From Winogradskyella algicola (lineage in GTDB: Bacteria; Bacteroidota; Bacteroidia; Flavobacteriales; Flavobacteriaceae), in the NCBI RefSeq assembly GCF_005869935.1, contig NZ_SZQF01000001.1, positions 186,001 through 250,000 on the forward strand: a stretch of 64,000 nucleotides of DNA. Reading direction: 5' to 3'. The first letter of the stretch is position 1. The number at the start of each line of letters is the position of its first letter. Below, piece by piece: positions 1 to 4,499 of this stretch. Position numbers and translations under genes: made by a program. A model generated the notes under the pieces. That model ran no database searches. It saw only the letters and a program-made list of their open reading frames with translations, and was not told where the DNA came from.

Positions 1-252
1 ATAGTAACTTCAGCCATAATCAGTGCGATGACAGCGCGCTAAAAAAGGAAATCATATTGATTTTGTCTTTTAACTTTTAGTCATAACAGTAACTACTTTT
101 GAAATTACAAATCAGTAATTCAAAGTATATCTGAGATTGCTTATTGTTGAACACTAATAGTTACTATTAAAGCCAATCTACAATCTACTATTTCGTCATT
201 TTTGTTGAGTAGTGTTACGGACTACTTGTCTATCAGTTTTATAAGATGATAA

Positions 253-328
253 GCTTTGGTGGCCACCCTTTGCCCTAAAAGCTGCATTTACAGTGCAGTG
301 TCTACTCTTCCAATTGAGTTACAAAAGC
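253..328 (-). tRNA. aberrant tRNA-like gene, anticodon GTA
   Basis: Read on the minus strand, a perfect anticodon arm (CTGCA/TGCAG around CTGTAAA) and a perfect D stem (ACTC/GAGT) can be drawn. GCTTTTG and CCAAAGC form a 6-of-7 acceptor. The T-loop consensus TTCRA is missing and the T arm is only a weak GGC/GCC pair. The anticodon would be GTA (Tyr), but the long variable arm of bacterial tRNA-Tyr is absent. This is probably a decayed or highly divergent tRNA. A canonical-looking tRNA-Tyr lies at the other end of the array. Confidence 0.4.
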
Positions 329-331
329 CAA

Positions 332-345
332 CGAGGATTTCCTCG
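332..345. repeat. short perfect hairpin between tRNA-like genes
   Basis: CGAGG and CCTCG pair around the loop ATTT. The hairpin sits between two aberrant tRNA-like genes. It may be a processing signal or a small repeat. There is no T-tract, so it is not a convincing terminator. Confidence 0.4.
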
Positions 346-409
346 AGCTAATGACCGGACTCGAACCGGTAACAAGACAACCTATTGTTCTAACCTACTG
401 AACTATCTC
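345..409 (-). tRNA. compact tRNA-like gene, possible anticodon GTC
   Basis: The minus strand shows a strong T arm (ACCGG, TTCGAGT, CCGGT), a D arm (GTTC...GAAC) and an AACAA/TTGTT anticodon stem with a nine-base loop holding GTC. The acceptor pairs at about 5-6 of 7 positions. There is no room for a variable loop. It resembles a shortened tRNA-Asp. Whether it is functional is doubtful. Confidence 0.4.
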
Positions 410-414
410 ATATG

Positions 415-490
415 AACTGAGAGTGGGAATCGAACCCACGACCTATAGAATCGGAGACTATTTTTTGGTTAACAGTCAAAACCTTCAAGT
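415..490 (-). tRNA. tRNA-Arg(CCG)-like
   Basis: The T arm GTGGG-TTCGATT-CCCAC and variable loop AGGTC are canonical on the minus strand. The anticodon loop CTCCGAT reads CCG (Arg) on an ATAG/CTAT stem. The D arm is unusual: a TTTTG/CAAAA stem with the loop ACTGTTAAC. The acceptor ACTTGAA/TCTCAGT is poorly paired. Its 5' end overlaps the acceptor of the next upstream tRNA-like gene by about two bases. Confidence 0.45.
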
Positions 491-567
491 CTAGTTGAAC
501 ATAAAACGAGATACATCTCTGCATCGCATTATGCAATAGTGCTATACCGAAACACCCAACAAGACCA
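489..567 (-). tRNA. degenerate tRNA-like sequence with embedded hairpin repeat
   Basis: GTCTTGT and ACTAGAC would pair at 6 of 7 positions as an acceptor, about 77 bases apart on the minus strand, and a D-loop-like TTTCGGTATA is visible. The middle is occupied by AATGCGATGCA followed by the near-palindrome GAGATGTATCTC, a repeat type seen in neighbouring tRNAs. No normal anticodon or T arm can be drawn. I treat it as a tRNA destroyed or remodelled by a REP-like insertion. Confidence 0.3.
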
Positions 568-581
568 GCTTGATATTCTTT

Positions 582-606
582 GCCTCACTCAAAATTTGAA
601 TGAGGC
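582..606. terminator. hairpin downstream of the small ORF
   Basis: GCCTCACTCAAA and the following TTTGAATGAGGC form an almost perfect hairpin directly downstream of the minus-strand ORF at 615-926. No T-tract follows on the minus strand, so it may be a stabilising or processing hairpin rather than an intrinsic terminator. Confidence 0.45.
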
Positions 607-614
607 GGTTAAAC

Positions 615-926
615 TTATTTTCTTTGATGCAACGCATCTCTTCTATCAATTTCAGCTAACGGACTTCCCGTAAAAACTCCAATATTATTAAATCCGTTTT
701 CTTCTGTTATTAAGGATTCCTCTTCCTTAACAGCACCTATACGTTTATTACCATAATCGCCAGTCAGTTTTTTTGTTGCAGGATCAAAATCTCCCCATAA
801 CGCATTTGGCTTGCCATTATCTATTGGCTCAACGAAATAGATAATACCTGTAACTTGAGATTTAACAATAAATCGTCCACTATCTTCCGTTTTAAACAAA
901 AACCTTTTTAAAATGTCATTTCTCAT
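615..926 (-). CDS. hypothetical protein embedded in the tRNA array
   Basis: This 103-residue protein is encoded on the same strand as the flanking tRNAs, between the Arg(CCG)-like region and tRNA-Phe. I do not recognise the family. It is hydrophilic with no signal peptide or membrane segment. Motif-like stretches are GIIYFVEPIDNGKPNALWGDFD and a GDYGNKRIGA turn; the composition looks like a real globular protein rather than a frame shadow. The last residues (RRDALHQRK) are encoded by a short hairpin repeat, GATGC-GTT-GCATC, of the same style as the repeats that interrupt neighbouring tRNAs, so the C-terminus may have been altered by repeat insertion. The ATG start at 926 lies about 20 bases downstream of the tRNA-Phe 3' end, so it may be co-transcribed with the tRNAs. 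Confidence 0.6.
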   Translation of the reverse strand: MRNDILKRFLFKTEDSGRFIVKSQVTGIIYFVEPIDNGKPNALWGDFDPATKKLTGDYGNKRIGAVKEEESLITEENGFNNIGVFTGSPLAEIDRRDALHQRK

Positions 927-948
927 AATTGCTAAATTTAAACTTTAG

Positions 949-1021
949 TGGAACAGACAGGACTCGAACCTGTATCGCCAGATCTTCAAACTGGTGCATT
1001 GACCAACTTTGCTACTGTTCC
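949..1021 (-). tRNA. tRNA-Phe(GAA)
   Basis: Complete cloverleaf on the minus strand: acceptor GGAACAG/CTGTTCC with A as discriminator, anticodon loop TTGAAGA (GAA), variable loop CGATA, T arm ACAGG-TTCGAGT-CCTGT. CCA is not encoded. The anticodon stem has one T-T mismatch. It appears intact. Confidence 0.88.
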
Positions 1022-1029
1022 AAAACTTT

Positions 1030-1123
1030 AGTGTCTATCAAGATTCGAACTTGATCTAGGTGGATATACCTCCCGTCCGATGAACTTGTACTGAGCACAG
1101 TCGAAGTATTACACTATAGACAC
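1030..1123 (-). tRNA. tRNA-like gene with REP-like insertion in the D-loop
   Basis: The acceptor GTGTCTA/TAGACAC pairs perfectly and the T arm TCAAG-TTCGAAT-CTTGA is canonical. Between the D-stem halves lies an extra segment carrying CTTCGACTGTGCTCAG (1089-1104), the core of a repeat found at five places in this window. Total length is 94 instead of about 73 bases. The anticodon arm is also odd (AGGT/ACCT with the six-base loop ATATCC), so identity is unresolved; Gly is possible. It is probably a pseudo-tRNA unless the insert is tolerated or removed. Confidence 0.5.
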
Positions 1124-1131
1124 TTTTTTTG

Positions 1132-1202
1132 ATAACCTGAATGGATTTGAACCATTACTTCAAGAGTCAAAGTCTTGAATGCTGCCCTTACACCACAGGT
1201 TA
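1132..1202 (-). tRNA. tRNA-Gln(TTG)
   Basis: Minus strand: acceptor TAACCTG/CAGGTTA fully paired, anticodon stem CAAGA/TCTTG around CTTTGAC (anticodon TTG), T arm ATGG-TTCAAAT-CCAT. Length 71. It looks intact. Confidence 0.85.
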
Positions 1203-1208
1203 ATATTG

Positions 1209-1280
1209 TAAGCTCAATAGGATTCGAACCCATACCTCAAAGTCCGTAGCTTTGAATGCTATCCATTACACCATAAGCTT
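1209..1280 (-). tRNA. tRNA-Arg(ACG)
   Basis: Minus strand: acceptor AAGCTTA/TGAGCTT, anticodon stem CAAAG/CTTTG around CTACGGA (anticodon ACG), variable loop AGGTA, T arm ATGGG-TTCGAAT-CCTAT. It looks intact. An ACG anticodon normally needs the TadA deaminase for wobble reading. Confidence 0.85.
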
Positions 1281-1284
1281 ATTG

Positions 1285-1402
1285 TACTCCACCCAAGACT
1301 CGAACTTAGACTTAAAGTTGCTTAAAACCAGAGCTACGCTCGGTGCCTTCGTAAAAACTATAGTTTTTACTTGCCAATCTCTTCCATTTGGGCTAGTGGA
1401 GC
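1285..1402 (-). tRNA. tRNA interrupted in the anticodon stem by a repeat (Leu(TAA)-like)
   Basis: The acceptor GCTCCAC/GTGGAGT and T arm CTAAG-TTCGAGT-CTTGG pair well on the minus strand, and a GCC/GGC D stem is present. About 40 extra bases lie inside the 5' half of the anticodon stem. They hold the inverted repeat GTAAAAAC/GTTTTTAC and a segment ending CACCGAGCGTAGCTCTGG, which resembles a dispersed hairpin repeat. The loop TTTTAAG next to CAACT suggests anticodon TAA (Leu), but the short variable region is atypical. It is probably inactive. Confidence 0.5.
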
Positions 1403-1406
1403 TTCA

Positions 1407-1488
1407 GTACAGGAAGAGAGATTCCCTTCGACTATACTCAGGATAAACTTCTCATCTTCTTCCTTACTTTGTACAGGAAGAGAGATTC
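1407..1488. repeat. REP-like element flanked by an 18-bp duplication of the tRNA-Leu 3' end
   Basis: The 18-bp sequence GTACAGGAAGAGAGATTC occurs at 1407-1424 and again at 1471-1488. The second copy is the T-loop-to-acceptor end of the adjacent tRNA-Leu. Between them lies a short repeat containing CCCTTCGACTATACTCAGG (1424-1442), nearly the same core as at 1921-1939. The arrangement looks like a miniature element inserted in the T-loop that regenerated the tRNA 3' end. Confidence 0.75.
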
Positions 1489-1544
1489 GAACTCCCAATT
1501 TCTCGATTCTAAATCGAGTGCGTTTACCATTTCGCCATTCCTGC
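1472..1544 (-). tRNA. tRNA-Leu(TAG) with short variable loop
   Basis: Minus strand: acceptor GCAGGAA/TTCCTGT, anticodon stem CTCGA/TCGAG around TTTAGAA (anticodon TAG), T arm GGGAG-TTCGAAT-CTCTC. The D arm (GCGAAATGGTAAACGC) is of Leu type. The variable loop is only AAATT, whereas bacterial tRNA-Leu normally has a long arm. It may be a reduced tRNA-Leu or may be read differently by synthetases. Confidence 0.75.
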
Positions 1545-1550
1545 AAATTG

Positions 1551-1676
1551 TTGAGATATTAGGATTAGTTCGTTTTGTATCTATTTTTATAAATAGGTAC
1601 TTATGAATGCTATGCATTTCGAACCTAAACTTTTCGCCTTATGAGAGCGATGCTCTGCCAATTAAGCTATATCTCA
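1551..1676 (-). tRNA. tRNA(CAT) split by a 53-base insertion in the T-loop
   Basis: The two outer ends pair perfectly as an acceptor (TGAGATA/TATCTCA). The D arm and anticodon arm (TCGCT-CTCATAA-GGCGA, anticodon CAT: Met or Ile2) are normal. The T stem halves TTAGG and CCTAA are both present, but the loop between them is 60 rather than 7 bases. The insert begins with the hairpin AATGC-ATA-GCATT and has further AT-rich pairing. Nothing essential is deleted, so the gene is interrupted rather than truncated. Confidence 0.7.
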
Positions 1677-1681
1677 ATTTG

Positions 1682-1754
1682 TACTCCGTAAGGGAATTGA
1701 ACCCTTAATTCCACATAGAAAGTGTGGCGTCTTAAACCATTTGACCAACGGAGC
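1682..1754 (-). tRNA. tRNA-Glu(TTC)
   Basis: Minus strand: acceptor GCTCCGT/ACGGAGT, anticodon stem CCACA/TGTGG around CTTTCTA (anticodon TTC), T arm AAGGG-TTCAATT-CCCTT, discriminator A. Complete and apparently intact. Confidence 0.87.
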
Positions 1755-1758
1755 AAAG

Positions 1759-1898
1759 CGGAGAGCAAAGGAATTATTCATGGCATACTTATTTTAATAA
1801 TTATGTATTCATGAATGCATCGCATTTGAACCTTCATTACCAAAAAGGTAAACTTACTTAGCAGGTAAGCGCAACAAACCAATATTTGCCTACTCTCC
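1759..1898 (-). tRNA. tRNA-Ser(GCT) split by a 52-base insertion in the T-loop
   Basis: The acceptor GGAGAGT/GCTCTCC and anticodon stem CTTAC/GTAAG around CTGCTAA (anticodon GCT) are good, and a type II variable arm (TTACC-TTTTT-GGTAA) is present. T stem halves GAAGG and CCTTT are both present. The T-loop is expanded from 7 to 59 bases by an insert that starts with the hairpin AATGC-GAT-GCATT followed by CATGAATAC. The insert is related to that in the neighbouring tRNA(CAT), at the same position after TTCRA. Confidence 0.7.
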
Positions 1899-1902
1899 AA
1901 AC

Positions 1903-1985
1903 TGCAGTACCGACGAGATTCCCTTCGACTGCGCTCAGGGTAAACTTCTCATCTCTTGTTCTGCTTTGCAGTACCGACGAGATTC
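1903..1985. repeat. REP-like element flanked by a 19-bp duplication of the tRNA-Asp 3' end
   Basis: TGCAGTACCGACGAGATTC occurs at 1903-1921 and at 1967-1985. The second copy is the acceptor plus T-loop part of tRNA-Asp. The 45-bp centre contains CCCTTCGACTGCGCTCAGGG (1921-1940). The structure parallels the element beside tRNA-Leu(TAG). Confidence 0.78.
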
Positions 1986-2040
1986 GAACTCGCAACTTCT
2001 CGGGAGACAACCGAGTGCTCTACCATTGAACTACGATACT
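1969..2040 (-). tRNA. tRNA-Asp(GTC)
   Basis: Minus strand: acceptor AGTATCG/CGGTACT, D arm GTTC-AATGGTA-GAGC, anticodon stem CTCGG/CCGAG around TTGTCTC (anticodon GTC), variable loop AAGTT, T arm GCGAG-TTCGAAT-CTCGT. Intact; its 3' end is duplicated 64 bp downstream around a REP-like core. Confidence 0.85.
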
Positions 2041-2045
2041 AGTTG

Positions 2046-2127
2046 TGGGAATCATAGGATTCGAACCTATTAAGCCTATGCATCAGTTTTACAGACTGAC
2101 TCCACTCTCCTACTTGGACGCATTCCC
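2046..2127 (-). tRNA. tRNA-Tyr(GTA)
   Basis: Minus strand: acceptor GGGAATG/GATTCCC (one mismatch at the base), anticodon stem TCAGT/ACTGA around CTGTAAA (anticodon GTA), a long variable arm as expected for bacterial tRNA-Tyr, T arm ATAGG-TTCGAAT-CCTAT, discriminator A. It is the first tRNA of the array in the direction of transcription. Confidence 0.87.
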
Positions 2128-2130
2128 ATT

Positions 2131-2158
2131 AAATCGGCAAACCGAGATTTGCCGATTT
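2131..2158 (-). terminator. hairpin between TPR gene and tRNA array
   Basis: AAATCGGCAAA and TTTGCCGATTT form an 11-bp stem with a six-base loop between the TPR protein stop and tRNA-Tyr. It probably separates or attenuates transcription. The T-tract is short. Confidence 0.6.
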
Positions 2159-2181
2159 GTTTATTCTCCTTTCTTTTTTTA

Positions 2182-2763
2182 TTACAATAAATTATTCAAC
2201 CGATTCTGAAACCAACTTTTTGGTTGTGCTTCAGTCTCTTTTTTCACCTGATTTTCTAATATCCTGTTTTCGTTTGCCTGTGCTTTTCTTTTCTTTTTTA
2301 CACGAGACAACACGTTATCAACAAAACTTATAAAATCATCATTCAACGCTAATTGCTTTGCTTCTTTTAAAGCGCGTTCTGCGTCTTCAAACTGAGCCAT
2401 ACTCTCAAACAATTGACCTTGTGCCAGCGCTATACCAGCCTTATCTATACCTTTTACAGTCTTGGCAAAATCAATAACTTTTTGAGCTTCTTCAAAGTCC
2501 TCGTTATTGGTTAATAACCGTATGTAATCTGGATAAATATCTGTTAAATCCAATCTGCTCGCTAAGGCACTTTCGTAATATGTCTTAGCTGTTTCGTAAT
2601 CACCCAGTTGCTCTGCATATACTTTTGCCATTAAGTGCAAAGCTTTAGCATTTTCTGGGTCGTAAGACAACGCGTAGTGTAAGGCTTCTACTGCTTTTTC
2701 TAATTCCCAAGGGTATGCTTCAATGGCTCTAAACAAGTGTATGTTTTGTAATATATTTCCCAT
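2182..2763 (-). CDS. tetratricopeptide-repeat protein
   Basis: This 193-residue soluble protein has several degenerate TPR units: residues about 14-47 (WELEKAVEALHYALSYDPENAKAL), 50-85 (YGDYETAKTYYESAL-type unit), and units around 90-160 with NEDFEEAQKVIDFA and MAQFEDAERALKEA. The C-terminal 35 residues are charged and end in a W-x-Q-N-R-L-N-N-L-L segment. TPR proteins act as protein-interaction scaffolds; no catalytic motif is visible and no partner can be named. It has no signal peptide and is probably cytoplasmic. It lies upstream of and on the same strand as the tRNA array, separated by a hairpin. The ATG at 2763 is the natural start, as the first TPR begins soon after it. Confidence 0.8.
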   Translation of the reverse strand: MGNILQNIHLFRAIEAYPWELEKAVEALHYALSYDPENAKALHLMAKVYAEQLGDYETAKTYYESALASRLDLTDIYPDYIRLLTNNEDFEEAQKVIDFAKTVKGIDKAGIALAQGQLFESMAQFEDAERALKEAKQLALNDDFISFVDNVLSRVKKKRKAQANENRILENQVKKETEAQPKSWFQNRLNNLL

Positions 2764-2864
2764 TTTTCCTTTATTCAGTAGTTAATACTGTCTTAAATGC
2801 ATCGCCTTTAATGGATGCTTTTAAAACTGTTTGTTTTTGATTAAATATTAATATTGAGACATAA

Positions 2865-2899
2865 AAAAATCCGAAACAGTTTTATTGCTTCGGATTTTT
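2865..2899 (-). terminator. intrinsic terminator after the 39-residue micro-gene
   Basis: AAAAATCCGAA and TTCGGATTTTT form an 11-bp stem. On the minus strand a run of T follows directly. It lies 20 bp after the stop of the small ORF at 2918-3037 and could work in both directions. Confidence 0.8.
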
Positions 2900-2917
2900 C
2901 TCTGGAAGTTGATCTGC

Positions 2918-3037
2918 CTATTTATAAGCAGATATTTCAGAAATATACCGAAGCCATTTTTTATACGACTCGAGGCCACGTTCAACCATACTTGTTGGCT
3001 GATTAAAATTTTGAAATGCTATACAATGCTTTAGCAT
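2918..3037 (-). CDS. micro-protein, 39 residues, unknown function
   Basis: The reading frame starts MLKHCIAFQNFNQPTSMVER and ends KWLRYISEISAYK. It is aromatic and basic with an amphipathic C-terminal half and no signal peptide. I judge it a real gene because it has its own transcription unit: a perfect Bacteroidota -7 box (TATATTTG, 3106-3099) with a TTTG about 21 bp upstream, and a strong intrinsic terminator 20 bp after the stop. I have an impression that similar small proteins occur in other flavobacteria, but I cannot verify this. Longer plus-strand frames over the same region have a biased, low-complexity composition and no promoter. Confidence 0.6.
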   Translation of the reverse strand: MLKHCIAFQNFNQPTSMVERGLESYKKWLRYISEISAYK

Positions 3038-3098
3038 GGCTTCTTGTTTTTATTATTGTTTTTGTTTTATGCGAATCTGCTTGTTTGATTCTGCGGTG

Positions 3099-3106
3099 CA
3101 AATATA
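3099..3106 (-). promoter_or_regulatory. Bacteroidota-type -7 box for the 39-residue gene
   Basis: TATATTTG on the minus strand matches TAnnTTTG exactly. TTTG lies about 21 bp upstream as a -33 element. The start codon is about 60 bp downstream. Confidence 0.65.
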
Positions 3107-3357
3107 AAATTGATTTTTTGAAACTTCCAAATAAAATTGAATTTAATTTATTGATTATCAATTATTTAACTTCCTTTTTAAACAAAGAAAATCCTGTCCG
3201 CTTTATGCAGATACTTGAAGGTTTTTCGCAAAAGTTTGTCTCCCAATTGCTTAATCTTCAAAGCTTATATTTTAGTTGTTAAAATCTTGTTTCAATTCGT
3301 TTCGATATTTTTTTTCAGTTTTTATGTTTATTTCTATCAATCGCTTTGTTTTTACAT

Positions 3358-3386
3358 AAAAAAAGCGCCCAATTTCTTGGACGCTT
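3358..3386 (-). terminator. intrinsic terminator after the 40-residue micro-gene
   Basis: On the minus strand AAGCGTCCAA-GAAA-TTGGGCGCTT is followed by a run of T. It lies about 40 bp beyond the stop of the ORF at 3423-3545. Confidence 0.75.
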
Positions 3387-3422
3387 GTAATCTATTATAA
3401 TGGTTTAAGTCTAAATCATCTG

Positions 3423-3545
3423 TTAATAATGACTAAAATAGATACATAACGTCCTTTCTCGTTGAAATAATTCGATACTATTTCCACGATAATCCCACTG
3501 ACACATCAGTGATTTTGGTGCTCTATGTACTATTGATGTTTTCAT
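3423..3545 (-). CDS. micro-protein, 40 residues, unknown function
   Basis: The frame reads MKTSIVHRAPKSLMCQWDYR, then GNSIELFQRERTLCIYFSHY. It is followed by an intrinsic terminator and preceded at about 15 bp by CATATTTG, one base from the TAnnTTTG promoter consensus. The protein is basic and aromatic with no membrane segment. Function is unknown. It and the 39-residue gene form two consecutive, independent tiny transcription units between the TPR gene and ferritin. Confidence is moderate because of the short length. Confidence 0.5.
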   Translation of the reverse strand: MKTSIVHRAPKSLMCQWDYRGNSIELFQRERTLCIYFSHY

Positions 3546-3685
3546 TAGCATTACAAATATGAAATAATTGTGACGTAAAATCAAAAATCAAGTCCAAATT
3601 AGATTAAATCTGAATAAGTCCTAGAACAAACTATTAACTTAGTTTTTAGTTTTTAGTTACTATTTTTATAAAAAAGAAAGGAATT

Positions 3686-4210
3686 ATGTTATCAAAATCA
3701 ATAGAAACTGCTTTGAACAAGCAAATCCGTATAGAGGCTGAATCTTCTCAAGTATACTTAGCCATGGCAGTATGGGCCGAAGTAAAAGGCCTAGAAGGCA
3801 TTTCAAACTTCATGTACGATCAGTCTGATGAAGAGCGTGAGCACATGTTAAAGCTTGTGAAATTTATTAACGAGCGTGGTGGCCATGCACATGTTTCAGA
3901 ATTAAATGCACCTAATGTGACGTTTAATTCGTTTCAGGAAATGTTTCAAAAACTGTTGGATCACGAAATTTTTGTGTCAGAAAGCATTAATGAGCTTGTC
4001 CATATAGCCCTACAAGAAAAAGACTATGCGACACACAATTTCTTACAGTGGTATGTAGCTGAACAAATAGAAGAAGAAGCTGTAGCCAGAACCATTTTGG
4101 ATAAAATAAACATGATCGGAGATGATAAAGGAGGGCTTTATTTGTTTGACAGAGATATACAGCAATTAACTGTAAGCTCTGCGGCTCAGACACCTGGACC
4201 AGGTATATAA
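3686..4210 (+). CDS. ftnA: ferritin
   Basis: This 174-residue four-helix ferritin oxidises Fe(II) and stores iron in a 24-subunit shell in the cytoplasm. The ferroxidase ligands of bacterial non-haem ferritins are visible: Glu17 in the IRIEAESSQVY helix, Glu50 and His53 in the DEEREHM motif, Glu94 region (DHEIFVSESI), and Gln/Glu in the WYVAEQIEEEAVAR motif near 127-130. No haem-binding Met is apparent, so it is FtnA-like rather than bacterioferritin. The ATG is preceded by AAAGGAAT, unusually SD-like for this phylum. A short Lys/Cys-rich gene follows. No Fur-type palindrome was obvious upstream. Confidence 0.95.
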   Translation: MLSKSIETALNKQIRIEAESSQVYLAMAVWAEVKGLEGISNFMYDQSDEEREHMLKLVKFINERGGHAHVSELNAPNVTFNSFQEMFQKLLDHEIFVSESINELVHIALQEKDYATHNFLQWYVAEQIEEEAVARTILDKINMIGDDKGGLYLFDRDIQQLTVSSAAQTPGPGI

Positions 4211-4273
4211 TGTTAAAATTTATTTAGAATAAATTAAAATAATTATTTTTGCCCTGTTGATTTTTAAGTCAAT

Positions 4274-4450
4274 ATGGGCAAAAAGAAAAAAGATAAAAAA
4301 CTTAAAAAAGAACGCATTAAAGTTCTTGAAACTTCTGGTATAGAAACTTTAGGTAAAGTAAAGTCTAAATGCTGTAAGAAATATAAAAAGGCAGAGCATA
4401 AGCGATGTAAAAAGTGCCCTTGCTTTGATCTTATTAAAAAAGTTGCATAA
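4274..4450 (+). CDS. small Lys/Cys-rich protein, 58 residues
   Basis: The frame starts MGKKKKDKKLKKERIKVLET and contains KSKCCKKYKK and KRCKKCPCFDL. Five cysteines (CC, C, C-P-C) spaced among lysines suggest metal binding or a treble-clef-like fold; no known domain can be assigned with certainty. It starts 64 bp after the ferritin stop on the same strand, so it may be read through from ftnA. The charged N-terminus argues against secretion. It is too short for many ORF callers. The codon pattern resembles neighbouring genes. Confidence 0.65.
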   Translation: MGKKKKDKKLKKERIKVLETSGIETLGKVKSKCCKKYKKAEHKRCKKCPCFDLIKKVA

Positions 4451-4499
4451 AAACGTTTAACGGTGTAATGTTTTGTATTCTATGTAGACTTACTTACAC

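Noticed and set aside
1-252. Possible further tRNA or gene at the window start
   Set aside because: No cloverleaf or convincing reading frame could be drawn; only a small palindrome (TAATAGT-T-ACTATTA, 155-169) is visible.
1252-1562. Plus-strand reading frames of about 60 codons over the tRNA array
   Set aside because: They run antisense through tRNA-Arg, tRNA-Leu and the repeats, have no promoter, and their composition follows the tRNA sequences.
3016-3400. Plus-strand frames of 88 and 61 codons
   Set aside because: They have low-complexity Leu/Phe/Ile-rich translations in an AT-rich gap and overlap the better supported micro-gene region and its promoter on the other strand.
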